Below the pieces are notes generated by a model that was not told the DNA's origin, did no database searches, and saw only the letters and a list, made by a program, of their open reading frames with translations. Positions 41,065 to 52,559 of a stretch of 64,000 nt of DNA are shown one piece after another. The DNA is from Actinomycetota bacterium (GTDB taxonomy: Bacteria; Actinomycetota; Actinomycetes; Nanopelagicales; Nanopelagicaceae): the NCBI GenBank assembly GCA_947371865.1, contig CANBRH010000001.1, positions 1 through 64,000 on the forward strand, written 5' to 3'. Position 1 is the first letter of the stretch. Each line of letters starts with the position of its first letter. The position numbers and the translations under genes are program-made.

Positions 41065-41563
41065 CGATCAAACCTTCCGGCGGGATGACAGTGATGCGCT
41101 TATTTGCGACATCGACTTCCGGAACTAGCTCATAGACAAAAGGAATAAGGATCTCGCCGTTCTTGCCGGCAATGGAGAGCAGGTCCTGCCCCGGAAGAGC
41201 GATGACGTCGGTGACTTTCCCGAGTTCGATTCCGGCATCTGTGATGACATCACAGTCAATGAGTTGCAGAACATGAAAATCATCTTCATCGACACCTGCA
41301 GCGTTGACATCAACATCGGCATACAAGATTGTGTCTCGCAAGTTTTCGACTTGGTTGCGATCGTTCACACCCTGAAAACCGAGGAGAAGTATTCCATTAT
41401 GTACTCGAGCGGAAGTTATGGTGAGCGGACCACGATTGCTGGGGTCGGTAACTAGTACCGAACCCAGAGCAAATCGTTCTTCCGGTGAATCAGTGCGAAC
41501 TTCAATAGTCGCTTCACCGAGTACTCCATGTGCGCGGCCAATACGGCCTACGACGAGGAGCAC
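41054..41563 (-). CDS. rimM: Ribosome maturation factor RimM
   Basis: 169 residues. N-terminal RimM barrel ([28 protein letters not shown]) and C-terminal PRC-barrel ([30 protein letters not shown] split over the family motif PFV). Binds S19 and matures the 30S head. GTG start 41563, two bases after the KH-protein stop; overlaps trmD. Confidence 0.95.
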   Translation of the reverse strand: MLLVVGRIGRAHGVLGEATIEVRTDSPEERFALGSVLVTDPSNRGPLTITSARVHNGILLLGFQGVNDRNQVENLRDTILYADVDVNAAGVDEDDFHVLQLIDCDVITDAGIELGKVTDVIALPGQDLLSIAGKNGEILIPFVYELVPEVDVANKRITVIPPEGLIDGE

Positions 41564-41565
41564 AA

Positions 41566-41805
41566 TTAACGAGCCTCGTCGGCCTCGATGAGATCAACTC
41601 GAATTGATCGACCAGCAATTGCACTGACGACAGTACGTAGCGCGCGAGCGGTACGTCCATTGCGACCAATCACCTTGCCAATATCATCAGGGTTAACACG
41701 AACTTCAAGAGTCGTGCCCCGGCGATGAGTTTTTTCGGTGATGACGACATCCTCGGGATTATCGACGATCCCCTTGACGAGGTGTTCTAGAGCCTCATCG
41801 ATCAT
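41566..41805 (-). CDS. khpA: KH-domain RNA-binding protein KhpA
   Basis: 79 residues: one KH domain with GKVIGRNGRTARALRTVV (GxxG loop GRNG). Partner of KhpB/EloR in other Gram-positives, binding RNA in cell elongation and ribosome assembly. Starts 2 bases after rpsP and ends 2 bases before rimM. Confidence 0.94.
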   Translation of the reverse strand: MIDEALEHLVKGIVDNPEDVVITEKTHRRGTTLEVRVNPDDIGKVIGRNGRTARALRTVVSAIAGRSIRVDLIEADEAR

Positions 41806-41807
41806 GG

Positions 41808-42320
41808 TTATTCGGCTGCGCTTTCTTCGGCTACAACGTCAGCTGCAGCTTCTTCTGCGACAACTTCAGCGGCCACTGCTTCTTCAACAACGGCTTCTTC
41901 AACAACAGGTGCATTCTTAGCAGCAAGTTTGTCGGCGGCCTTCTTTTTCAAAGTAGTTGCGCCTTCTTTTGGCTCATCCATGGCTTCTTTGACGGCAGCT
42001 TCATAAGCAAGACGCTTATGTGGCTTCTCGGCTGCGACGCGAAGAGTTCCTTCGGTGCCAGGCAAACCTTTGTGCTTCTGCCAGTCGCCAGTGATTTTGA
42101 AAATTGCCTCTACTGCTTCAGTGGGAAGTGCTCCAACGCCAAGCCAGTATTGCGCGCGATCGGAGTTAACTTCGATGAGTGAAGGCTCTGACACGGGCGA
42201 ATAGCGACCGATCTCTTCGATTGCGCGACCATTTCGAGCGGTGCGGGAATCAGCGACGACGATGCGGTAGTGCGGGGTGCGAATCTTTCCGAGACGCATC
42301 AATTTAATCTTTACAGCCAC
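41808..42320 (-). CDS. rpsP: 30S ribosomal protein S16 with long acidic/Ala tail
   Basis: 170 residues from GTG 42320, preceded by AAGGAG with 9-base spacing; a longer frame to 42359 is not supported. Residues 1-85 are canonical S16 ([31 protein letters not shown]). The last 80 are an actinobacterial extension ending in Ala/Glu/Val repeats ([20 protein letters not shown]). First gene of rpsP-khpA-rimM-trmD. Confidence 0.95.
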   Translation of the reverse strand: MAVKIKLMRLGKIRTPHYRIVVADSRTARNGRAIEEIGRYSPVSEPSLIEVNSDRAQYWLGVGALPTEAVEAIFKITGDWQKHKGLPGTEGTLRVAAEKPHKRLAYEAAVKEAMDEPKEGATTLKKKAADKLAAKNAPVVEEAVVEEAVAAEVVAEEAAADVVAEESAAE

Positions 42321-42476
42321 TAGGGCGTTCTCCTTGTTTTCATCGGACCGATCCTCCATAACGACAGTGGGAGCGTCGCCATTTCAGCAGTCCTATTTGG
42401 ACATGATTGCTAAGGGGTAGAGGGCCCTTAAGCAGGGGGCTAATCTTGCCAGCAAGTAGGTGGCAAACCCAAATTT

Positions 42477-43928
42477 CTAGCTCGAAGCCGCCCTTTTAGC
42501 TGGATTTCCCGAGCGAGATTTCTTTTTGGGGGGCTTTTGCCCACCAGGAGCCTTTCCAGCCCCTGGTGGCAACGCCATTCCTGGTGGCAGCGCCATTCCG
42601 GCTGGAAGACCGCCTCCGTTACGCATCTGCTTCATGACTTTTTGAGCCTGAGTGAAACGCTCGACCAGCGAATTTACCTCCGACACCTGGCGGCCGCTGC
42701 CGTGAGCGATCCGAACCCGTCTGCTGCCATTCAAAATCTTGGGATCAGTGCGTTCTGCTGGAGTCATGGATTGCACAATCGCTTGAGTTCGTACCAATTC
42801 ACTCTCATCAAAATTGTCGAGCTGCTTCTTCATTGCCCCGGAATTCATTCCTGGCAACATTCCCAGCAACTTGGTCATCGAACCCATCTTTTTCATAGCT
42901 TCAAGCTGAGAAAGAAAGTCGTCGAGGGTGAAGGAATCGCCACTGGCAAATTTCTCCTCTAGTTTGGCGGCGCTTTCGCCATCAAAGGCTTTCTTAGCCT
43001 GCTCGGCCAAAGTTTGAACATCGCCCAATCCCAGAATACGGGAGGCCATTCGATCGGGATAGAAGAGATCGAAGTCGCCAACTTTTTCGCCAGTAGCGGC
43101 AAACATAATGGGGCGACCGGTTATTTCAGTAATGGAAAGTGCGGCGCCACCTCGAGCATCCCCATCTAATTTGGTGAGAACCACAGCATCAAAGCCAACG
43201 CCATCCAAGAATGCTTGCGCTGTCTTGACGGCATCTTGACCGATCATGGCATCGACAACAAAAAGTACTTCGTCTGGATTTACTGCATCGCGGATATTCC
43301 TGGCCTGCGCCATGAGTTCGGCGTCCACGCCCAGCCGACCGGCGGTATCTACAATCACAATGTTGTGCTGTTTATCTTTAGCAAAAGCCAGACCAGATTT
43401 CGCAACCTTGACCGGATCGCCGATTCCATTTCCTGGTTCGGGAGCAAATACAGGAACACCGACGGATTCACCAACAACTTGAAGTTGGGTAACCGCATTA
43501 GGCCGTTGTAAATCCGAGGCCACCAAGATCGGAGTATTGCCTTGATCTTTTAGGTACTTGGCTAGCTTTCCGGCTAAGGAAGTCTTTCCGGCTCCTTGAA
43601 GACCAGTAAGCAAAATAACGGTGGGAGCAACTTTTGCGTAACGAATTCTGCGCGCCGTACCACCAAGAATGGCGACAAGTTCTTCATGAACGATATCGAA
43701 AACCGCTTGCGATGGATTAATGCCACGGTTTATCTCATCAAGTGAATTGGCAGTTCGCGCGTTGATTCTCTCGATAAAGGAGTCCGCGACCTCCAATGCT
43801 ACATCTGAATCAAGAAGCGCCAAGCGAATTTCATCAAGGATTTCAGTTAAATCCCCAGATTTAATTCTGCCTTTTTTCCGCAAGGAGGCAAAGGCACTGG
43901 AAAATTTCGACGAGAGTGAATCAAACAT
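42477..43928 (-). CDS. ffh: Signal recognition particle protein Ffh
   Basis: 483 residues. N domain, then GTPase G domain: G1 LTGLQGAGKTSLAGKLA, G3 DTAGRLGVD, G4 TKLDGDARGG. Methionine-rich M domain at about 325-440 (MKKMGSMTKLLGMLPGMNSG) binds signal peptides and 4.5S RNA. A Gly/Pro/Met-rich tail ends in a basic cluster. Leaderless promoter: TACGAT (complement of 43935-43940) ends 6 bases before ATG 43928. Its receptor FtsY is encoded at 48147. Confidence 0.97.
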   Translation of the reverse strand: MFDSLSSKFSSAFASLRKKGRIKSGDLTEILDEIRLALLDSDVALEVADSFIERINARTANSLDEINRGINPSQAVFDIVHEELVAILGGTARRIRYAKVAPTVILLTGLQGAGKTSLAGKLAKYLKDQGNTPILVASDLQRPNAVTQLQVVGESVGVPVFAPEPGNGIGDPVKVAKSGLAFAKDKQHNIVIVDTAGRLGVDAELMAQARNIRDAVNPDEVLFVVDAMIGQDAVKTAQAFLDGVGFDAVVLTKLDGDARGGAALSITEITGRPIMFAATGEKVGDFDLFYPDRMASRILGLGDVQTLAEQAKKAFDGESAAKLEEKFASGDSFTLDDFLSQLEAMKKMGSMTKLLGMLPGMNSGAMKKQLDNFDESELVRTQAIVQSMTPAERTDPKILNGSRRVRIAHGSGRQVSEVNSLVERFTQAQKVMKQMRNGGGLPAGMALPPGMALPPGAGKAPGGQKPPKKKSRSGNPAKRAASS

Positions 43929-43951
43929 GTCGGTATCGTACTGCCCCAGAA

Positions 43952-46213
43952 TTACTGAGTGAGAAGCAACTTCTCGACCTGACTAGCAAGGAGGACGGCC
44001 CGTTCTTCGGATAAGGCGCCGCCTGTGGCTTCAGTTAAATACAAGGTGTCAAAAGCCTCAGCTCCTAAGGTCGCCACAATGGCAGCACGAATGTCGACTC
44101 CAAACCGTGTTACTGCCTTGCTGACGGCGAAGAGCACACCTGGGCGATCGTGCATCCGCACTTCTAAGAGAGTTGCGTCGGTTGCTGTGTCATTACTGGC
44201 TGAAACCACAGGTGGCGCCACTGGAATGCCTGGATACTTTTTATACAGGCGGATGCGCTCATCAATTCTGGTGCTGAGATCAATCTCGCCTTGCAGCGCT
44301 TTCACGAGCGTGGTTCGGAGCGCCTCTGATGTTGGCACTTGTGCATGTGCATCCAGCGAGACGATCCATTTCATGACGGCGGAATCTCCATGGGAGCGAG
44401 TTCGCGCCGATCGAACATCCATACGAGAAATACTCAATACTCCAGCAACGATAGAAAGCAACCCCACCTGATCAGGGGCAATGATTTCAATCTCAAAATT
44501 ACTCTCTCGCGCAGTTATTTCGATCCAAAGTGCTCCTTCTTCACATTTTTGCAATTGTTCGGATGAGAGCTCTAGTTGAGCTGCGGGTTCAAAGCCGGAC
44601 ATAGAAGCCAAGGTCCGCCGTGCCAAATCGGCCACAAGTTTTGCCTTCCATTCACTCCAAGCTGCACGACCAGTAGCTTCACCGTCGGCGATGCTGAGGG
44701 CATGCAAAAGCTCCAATGTCTCGGGATCTTGAACCTGCTCCACCACAAAGGAAATGGTTTGCGGATCATCTAAGTCTCGACGTGTGGCAACAGCAGAAAG
44801 CAAGAGATGTTGACGAACCAGCAGTGCAAGTGTTTGGCAATCCTCTTCGGAGAAACCAATTCGATGCGCCAAAGTGGCCATTAACTTCTCGCCATATTCA
44901 GAATGATCGAGATCCTGAAAACCTTTACCCACATCGTGGAATGCGGCAGCAACAAGCAGTAAATCCGGACGATGAACTTGGCGAATGAGATGAGTGGCCC
45001 TAACTGACGTCTCCAACATGTGGCGATCAACAGTGTGGCGATGAAGCACATTTCGCTGGGGCAAAAAACGCACATGCGACCACTCTGGAATCCACTTCTC
45101 GATCAAACCTTCTTGATCCAGCGCTTCCCATACCCGAATAGTTGACTCCCCCGCGCCTATAAGCGCCACCAAATCTTCACGACACTGTCTCGGCCATGGC
45201 GTAGGAATGGGAACAAAATGTTCCGCCAGATAAATACAGGCATCAATCGAAAGTGGCAATCCTCTTTGTACCGCAGCGGCCGCAGCGCGAAGTCCTAACC
45301 CGAAATCACCTTCTTCAACTTCCTCCGGTGCGATCGAAACCTCTTCATTCTCCACCCGAAGTCCGCGCCCTATAGATTCATTCTTCTTCTTGGCAAACCA
45401 TGAGCCCTTTTTAGTATTTTCAAAACGATGAATCGTCAGATCCATGACGTAATCAACTGCCCTAGCCGCCTTGGCGACTTCGGACATCAATTCATCAGCG
45501 TCGGAAAAACTCAAAAGTGCCGCAACCTTGTCTTGCTCGGCCAGGAGCAACTGATCTCGATTACGCCCTGATGATTGATGGAGCGCATCCCGAGTATTGG
45601 CTAAAAGAGATTCCGCAGCTGCGAGGCGATCAAGCGCCACGGGTACGGTTCCGATTAAAGAGATAGCTCGAAGGGCGTTGATATCACGCAAACCACCACG
45701 AGACTCCTTTAAATCGGGTTCTAGCAAGAAAGCTAACTCACCAGATTTCTCTGCACGCTCTGAAATGGCGGCGACAATCATTGGCCAATTGCGTTTGACA
45801 TTCTTGCGCCAATCTTCCCTCGCATCACCGGCAACAGTTTCTACAAGATCGATCTTTCCAACAATATGTCTAATATCGAGCAATCCCGTGGCGACCCGAA
45901 TATCTGACTGTGCGGTTTCGCGCGTTTGAGCGCGTGTGCGCACTGAGTGATCTATCGATCGGCTCCCGCTCCAGAGTGGATAAAGCAGGGCATTAACAAA
46001 ATCAGTTAATGATTCTGTTGGAGCTGACCCATCGTGAAGTAAGAGAATATCTAAATCCGAACCGGGTGATAGTTCGCCCCGACCATAGCCACCCACTGCT
46101 GCTAGAGCGGTAAGGCCGGCCATGCTGGGGAAATCTTTTTCGGCTTGAAAAAAAAGAAGAGAGAGATCGCGATCTGCTACATCAGATCGTTCTCGTCTCT
46201 CTCGGGTACCCAT
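43952..46213 (-). CDS. glnD: Bifunctional [protein-PII] uridylyl/adenylyl-transferase GlnD
   Basis: 753 residues. Nucleotidyltransferase GGYGRGELSPGSDLDILLL near residue 42, GlnD linker domain, HD phosphohydrolase (HRHTVDRHMLETSVRATH, AAFHDVGKGF) and two C-terminal ACT domains (about 560-620 and 680-745) that sense glutamine. It modifies and demodifies the GlnK encoded upstream (Tyr51). Leaderless promoter TAGGCT (complement of 46220-46225) ends 6 bases before ATG 46213, so it has its own promoter within the amtB-glnK-glnD cluster. Confidence 0.95.
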   Translation of the reverse strand: MGTRERRERSDVADRDLSLLFFQAEKDFPSMAGLTALAAVGGYGRGELSPGSDLDILLLHDGSAPTESLTDFVNALLYPLWSGSRSIDHSVRTRAQTRETAQSDIRVATGLLDIRHIVGKIDLVETVAGDAREDWRKNVKRNWPMIVAAISERAEKSGELAFLLEPDLKESRGGLRDINALRAISLIGTVPVALDRLAAAESLLANTRDALHQSSGRNRDQLLLAEQDKVAALLSFSDADELMSEVAKAARAVDYVMDLTIHRFENTKKGSWFAKKKNESIGRGLRVENEEVSIAPEEVEEGDFGLGLRAAAAAVQRGLPLSIDACIYLAEHFVPIPTPWPRQCREDLVALIGAGESTIRVWEALDQEGLIEKWIPEWSHVRFLPQRNVLHRHTVDRHMLETSVRATHLIRQVHRPDLLLVAAAFHDVGKGFQDLDHSEYGEKLMATLAHRIGFSEEDCQTLALLVRQHLLLSAVATRRDLDDPQTISFVVEQVQDPETLELLHALSIADGEATGRAAWSEWKAKLVADLARRTLASMSGFEPAAQLELSSEQLQKCEEGALWIEITARESNFEIEIIAPDQVGLLSIVAGVLSISRMDVRSARTRSHGDSAVMKWIVSLDAHAQVPTSEALRTTLVKALQGEIDLSTRIDERIRLYKKYPGIPVAPPVVSASNDTATDATLLEVRMHDRPGVLFAVSKAVTRFGVDIRAAIVATLGAEAFDTLYLTEATGGALSEERAVLLASQVEKLLLTQ

Positions 46214-46219
46214 TGATAA

Positions 46220-46269
46220 AGCCTAACTTCCCCAACCAGTAATCTCTTACTTGTTGCGAAAGTTAGGCT
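46220..46269. repeat. Inverted repeat between glnK and glnD over the glnD -10
   Basis: AGCCTAACTT (46220-46229) and AAGTTAGGCT (46260-46269) are perfect 10-bp inverted repeats 30 bases apart. On the minus strand the proximal arm contains the glnD -10 TAGGCT. It may be a regulator site or a weak terminator for amtB-glnK. Confidence 0.4.
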
Positions 46270-46307
46270 AATCAGTTTCGTGCAGTTCTTACTTAGGATG
46301 CAGATGC

Positions 46308-47932
<1,625 letters not shown>

Positions 47933-48033
47933 GTGATCTCCCAATCTCGAACACTCAAATTTGCAACGAAACGTGCAACGAAACGACGAACCTCGATCTC
48001 CACGCTGAGAGAGCGCAAGATTGACCTACGAGG

Positions 48034-48103
48034 GTTACGGCCAAGTGCCTAGATTGGTTACGGTGAAGTGACGTTAACCCCGTTTGTGTTACAAAAAGGT
48101 TTC
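48034..48103. promoter_or_regulatory. Cluster of GlnR-like boxes upstream of amtB
   Basis: Reading the minus strand: GAAAC-N6-GTAAC (48103-48088), GTCAC-N6-GTAAC (48072-48057) and a further GTAAC (48038-48034). GlnR of actinobacteria binds gTnAc-N6-GaAAc pairs; GTCAC-N6-GTAAC fits well, the others in part. The position before amtB-glnK-glnD fits nitrogen control. Confidence 0.4.
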
Positions 48104-48146
48104 GAAAAAGGCGGAAATGTCCGTTTTTTTGTGGCGAGAACCCAAA

Positions 48147-48986
48147 CTAGTCAGATATCAGCCCGTGAAGGTAGCGCTTGGAGTCAAAAACCTGGAGATC
48201 GCCGATCCCTTCGCCCGTGCCGACAAACTTCACGGGCAGGCCAGTTTCGCGCTCGATGGCCAGAGCTATTCCACCCTTGGTCGAACCATCCATTTTGGTA
48301 GCGATGAGACCAGTGACATGAAGTTTTTCCGCGAAAGTTTTTGCCTGGGTAATTCCGTTTTGTCCGGTGGTGGCATCGACGACCAACAACACCTCATCAA
48401 TGGGTGAAATTTTTTCCACAACTCGACGAATTTTTTCTAGTTCATCCATTAAACCCGACTTGGTATGTAGGCGGCCTGCAGTATCTATGATCAAATAATT
48501 TGAATTGCTTGATATCGCTTGCGATATCGCATCGAAGGCAACTGATGCCGGGTCTCCCTGTGCTTTACCAGCAACTACCGGAATACCAATCCGCCCACCC
48601 CAAGTTTGCAATTGCTCGATAGCGGCAGCGCGAAAGGTATCGGCAGCAGCAACCATCACGGAAGATCCGCGTGAATGTAGAAGTTGAGCGAGTTTTGCAA
48701 CTGAAGTCGTTTTTCCCGTTCCGTTGACACCCACTACCAAAATAGTCGTAGTTCGGTCAGGGGCATTGGCTATGGTGCGGTCCTGAGCGCTGAGCCAAGT
48801 CTCCAAAATTTCAGTGACCGAATCCTCTAACGACTCTCCCTTTACTTTCTTGGCGAGTTCAATTACTTCGTGGGCTGAACGTGCTCCCAGGTCTGACTCA
48901 ATCAGCGAACGTTCGAGCTCTAACCAATCTTGTGAAGAGAGAGATCCGCTGCGAATTTTCGCAAAAAGTTTAGAGAAGAGCGCCAT
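48147..48986 (-). CDS. ftsY: SRP receptor FtsY (short form)
   Basis: 279 residues: NG domain only, with no acidic membrane-binding A domain. G1 VVGVNGTGKTTSVAKLAQ, DTFRAAAIEQLQTW, G3 DTAGRLHTKSGLM, G4 TKMDGSTKGGIALA and closing GTGEGIGDLQVF. The N-terminal MALFSKLFAKI may act as the amphipathic membrane helix. It pairs with Ffh in co-translational targeting. Starts 15 bases after smc. Confidence 0.95.
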   Translation of the reverse strand: MALFSKLFAKIRSGSLSSQDWLELERSLIESDLGARSAHEVIELAKKVKGESLEDSVTEILETWLSAQDRTIANAPDRTTTILVVGVNGTGKTTSVAKLAQLLHSRGSSVMVAAADTFRAAAIEQLQTWGGRIGIPVVAGKAQGDPASVAFDAISQAISSNSNYLIIDTAGRLHTKSGLMDELEKIRRVVEKISPIDEVLLVVDATTGQNGITQAKTFAEKLHVTGLIATKMDGSTKGGIALAIERETGLPVKFVGTGEGIGDLQVFDSKRYLHGLISD

Positions 48987-49001
48987 CGGCCAAGTGGCAA
49001 A

Positions 49002-52000
49002 CTATGAAGAAACTTCAACTTCGCGGAGGCGCTGTGAAATTACTTCACTGACGCCATCGCCACGCATTGTCACGCCATACAACGCATCGGCAATCTCCAT
49101 AGTGCGCTTCTGGTGAGTAATAATGATGAGTTGAGATTTCTCGCGCAACTCTTCAAATACCCCGAGAAGGCGACCTAGGTTTGTGTCATCCAACGCGGCT
49201 TCGACTTCATCCATTACATAGAACGGACTTGGACGGGCTTTAAAGATCGCAACCAAGAGGGCTACGGCAACGAGGGAACGTTCGCCTCCGGAGAGAAGAG
49301 AAAGACGCTTGATGCGCTTTCCTGGTGGCCGGGCTTCAACATCGACACCAGAAGTCATAATGTCATCAGGATTGGTGAGAATCAGACGTCCATCTCCGCC
49401 AGGAAAGAGACGAGCAAAAATGGCCTCAAATTCGCGGGCTGTATCTGTGTAAGCCTCAAAGAAGATCTGCTGAACTTTTTCATCAACTTCTTTAATTATT
49501 TCAAGTAGGTCGCGTCTGGTCTTCTTCAGGTCTTCTAGTTGCTCAGCCAGATAACGTAAGCGCTCTTCTAATGCTGTGTACTCCTCGAGTGCAAGCGGAT
49601 TGATTTTGCCCAACATATTGAGCGAACGTTCGGCCGTTGCCAGACGCTTTTCTTGTTGATCACGGCGATAAGGGATCAAATCACCAGGGACAAAATTGCC
49701 TTCGGAATCTTCAACAAAGGTTGGGACATCGTTCTGTGGACCGTATTCACTTACCAATGTGGCTACGTCGACTCCGAGCTCTTCGATCGCTTTGCTCTCG
49801 AGTTGCTCGATGCGCATGCGTTGCTCGGCACGAGCAATCTCATCTTTATGCACGCTAGAAGTAAGTTGATCAAGTTCGAGCGAAAGCTCGCGGCTACGGC
49901 CGCGGATAGCCAGGATTTCACCTTCACGAGATGATCTGGCAACTTCCAAACGTTCACGTTCGGTTGCAGCTCTAGAAATCGATGATTCAATTTGAATAAG
50001 CGCTTCGTAGGCAGTGTCGGCAATATTCTGCGCAGTTACCGATGCAATGTTTCGTTGTTCGCGGCGGACGATGGCGCGGGAGGCTGCCTCGCGCTCGTTC
50101 TTTGCGCTCTCTTCCAAGGTTCGTGCGCGTTGGCCAACGGCGGTGAGGCGCTCTTCCAAAGTACGTAGGTGCAACCGAGCTTCAACTTCATGCGATCTGG
50201 CAGCCGAGACTTGAGAGCGAAGATCCTCAAGGTGCGTTAAGTCTGGTTCGGCAGGTTCTTGATGAGATTCGAATTGGGTGAGAGCTGCGGCAAGATCTTG
50301 TTCATCCGAAATGCGTTGATGGGAAGCTTCTTCCAACGATGCAACCGCTCGATCTACCTCCGCTTGGGCGCTCTTTACATTCTGACCTGCGACCGCCATT
50401 TGCTCGGCTAAGCCAGACATCTTGGCATCGGACTCATTGAGTTTGGCTAAATGAAGTTCGTACTCATTTTTGCGCGAAGAGAGCAGTTCGTCAGAGCGAA
50501 CGAGTTCGAATTTAATTCGCTCGCTGGCAGCAACAATGTCGGCCAATTCGCTCTTGGTCTTCTCGAGGAGCGCACTAATTTCAATTGCCGAATTTTGTTG
50601 TGCCGAACCGCCGCGAACACGAAGCCGAGAAATGACGTCACCGTCGCGAGTGACCGCGATGAGATGTGGGTGGGATGCGATCAACCTTTCGGCATCGAGC
50701 AAAGAATCCACGGCTACGTACTTCTCGAGAAGTTGATCGACCACTGATGCGATCTCTCCGCCATTGATTTTGGAGGCAAGTGATTCAAAACCTGCTGGCA
50801 GATTTATTCCACGACCTGCATCAGATCTATCTACAACTAAGAGTTCAGACTGTCCGGCAGATTCACTCTTCAATAAGGTGAGCGCGGAGACGGCTGAAGA
50901 CATATCTTCAACCACGATGGAATCGGCAAGGGGGCCAAAGGCAGCAGCTGCCGCTGCTTCCCAACCGTCGGAAACGGTCAGCAACGTGGCTAGCCGGCCA
51001 CGAACTCGCACACCACCACGACCGGAAAGAACAGCCGACGAGCCATCTCGATGAACCAAACTCTCTTGGAGAGCAGCTAGTCGGGCTTCAAAACCAGAGC
51101 GAGTCCGTTCAGTTAGTTGAGCACTTTCCAATAACTCGGAGTGGCTACCTTGTGCTTGATGAAGAGCAGTTTTAGCAGTTTCGAATTGGCTATCTAGATC
51201 GGGCTCATTAGCATCAAGGCTGGCGATCTCAGTTTCAAGCAGTGCAAATTCTTCTTGGAAAGTTTTCAGGCGAAGTGCCGCATCATCGCGAGACTTGGTG
51301 AGACGGGTGATTTCGGCGTTAGTTGCATCGATACGAGATTTCAGGCCGTTGATATGACCTTCCTGCCTGGCAGTTCCTTCGCGCTGATCTGCAATGGCTC
51401 GAAGCGCTGCAGAAACGCTGTTCTCTTCTAAAGCCAAACTTGCTTCCAGATTTCGCAATACTTCAGAGACGGCTGCAAGATCGCTTTGGGCAGAGGTAAG
51501 TTCTAGGCGCAGACCAGACTCTTCACCTCGAAGTACAACGGCTTCGGCCTCCATGGCATCAGGATCTCGGCTGGTGGCTCGAGCATCCTCGCTCTCCTCT
51601 GAGAGAAAGCGGGCGCGCTCGGATGCCAGATTTTGAATTCCTCGGAATTTCTCCCGTTGAGCGGTGAGTTTGTAATAGTTCTCCTGTGCTCGAACTAGGA
51701 GTGGGTTCTCTTCAGCCGTAACTCGATCGAGTTCTTCTTCGCGAGCGCGCGATTCGTTGAGTGAACCTTCGACTTCATCGCGGCGAATACGCAATGCAGT
51801 TTCGTCGGCAACTTCGGCATCAAGTGTGGATCGAAACTGAATTAAATCATCGGCTAAGAGACGCAAACGGGAATCGCGGACATCAGATTGAATCGTCGAG
51901 GCTTTACGGGCGACTTCGGCCTGCTTGCCTAAAGGCTTAAGTTGGCGCCGGAGTTCAACCGTCAAGTCTTGAATTCGCGAGAGATTTGCTTGCATCGAAT

Positions 52001-52544
52001 CGAGCTTGCGCAGCGCTTTTTCTTTACGCTTACGGTGCTTGAGCACGCCAGCTGCTTCTTCGATAAAGGCGCGGCGCTCTTCCGGGTTAGCCAACAAAAT
52101 GGCATCGAGCTGACCTTGACCAACGATGACGTGCATTTCGCGACCGATGCCGCTATCACTGAGCAATTCTTGAATATCAAGCAGGCGGGTCGTGTCGCCA
52201 TTGAGTTGGTACTCGCTGGAACCATTGCGGAACAGAATACGAGTGATGGTTACTTCCGAGAACTCAATCGGCAACGTGCCGGAGGTGTTATCGATTGTTA
52301 CAGAGACTTCGGCGCGACCCAAAGGCGCACGACCACTGGTGCCCGCAAAGATGACATCTTCCATCTTCCCACCACGCAAGGATTTTGCACCTTGCTCGCC
52401 CATAACCCAAGACAAGGCGTCAACGACGTTGCTCTTACCCGAGCCATTTGGTCCCACGACACAAGTAATCCCAGGCTCAAAGTTGAGACTGGTTGCTGAG
52501 GCGAAGGATTTGAAGCCCTTGAGGGTCATGCTCTTCAAATACAC
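49002..52544 (-). CDS. smc: Chromosome segregation protein SMC
   Basis: 1180 residues: Walker A GPNGSGKSNVVDALSWVMG near 32, two long coiled coils about a hinge domain (about 490-640, VRVRGRLATLLTVSDGWEAA), signature LLSGGERSLVAVALLVAI and Walker B FYVMDEVEAALDD. Ends with a usual HQKRTME. Condensin core ATPase with ScpAB. Leaderless promoter: TAGGTT (complement of 52551-52556) ends 6 bases before GTG 52544. mutM, which often separates rnc and smc, is absent. Confidence 0.97.
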   Translation of the reverse strand: MYLKSMTLKGFKSFASATSLNFEPGITCVVGPNGSGKSNVVDALSWVMGEQGAKSLRGGKMEDVIFAGTSGRAPLGRAEVSVTIDNTSGTLPIEFSEVTITRILFRNGSSEYQLNGDTTRLLDIQELLSDSGIGREMHVIVGQGQLDAILLANPEERRAFIEEAAGVLKHRKRKEKALRKLDSMQANLSRIQDLTVELRRQLKPLGKQAEVARKASTIQSDVRDSRLRLLADDLIQFRSTLDAEVADETALRIRRDEVEGSLNESRAREEELDRVTAEENPLLVRAQENYYKLTAQREKFRGIQNLASERARFLSEESEDARATSRDPDAMEAEAVVLRGEESGLRLELTSAQSDLAAVSEVLRNLEASLALEENSVSAALRAIADQREGTARQEGHINGLKSRIDATNAEITRLTKSRDDAALRLKTFQEEFALLETEIASLDANEPDLDSQFETAKTALHQAQGSHSELLESAQLTERTRSGFEARLAALQESLVHRDGSSAVLSGRGGVRVRGRLATLLTVSDGWEAAAAAAFGPLADSIVVEDMSSAVSALTLLKSESAGQSELLVVDRSDAGRGINLPAGFESLASKINGGEIASVVDQLLEKYVAVDSLLDAERLIASHPHLIAVTRDGDVISRLRVRGGSAQQNSAIEISALLEKTKSELADIVAASERIKFELVRSDELLSSRKNEYELHLAKLNESDAKMSGLAEQMAVAGQNVKSAQAEVDRAVASLEEASHQRISDEQDLAAALTQFESHQEPAEPDLTHLEDLRSQVSAARSHEVEARLHLRTLEERLTAVGQRARTLEESAKNEREAASRAIVRREQRNIASVTAQNIADTAYEALIQIESSISRAATERERLEVARSSREGEILAIRGRSRELSLELDQLTSSVHKDEIARAEQRMRIEQLESKAIEELGVDVATLVSEYGPQNDVPTFVEDSEGNFVPGDLIPYRRDQQEKRLATAERSLNMLGKINPLALEEYTALEERLRYLAEQLEDLKKTRRDLLEIIKEVDEKVQQIFFEAYTDTAREFEAIFARLFPGGDGRLILTNPDDIMTSGVDVEARPPGKRIKRLSLLSGGERSLVAVALLVAIFKARPSPFYVMDEVEAALDDTNLGRLLGVFEELREKSQLIIITHQKRTMEIADALYGVTMRGDGVSEVISQRLREVEVSS

Positions 52545-52559
52545 GGGGAAAACCTACCC

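Noticed and set aside
48084..48407. Plus-strand open frame opposite ftsY and through the amtB upstream region
   Set aside because: No family features; it is the complement of conserved FtsY codons.
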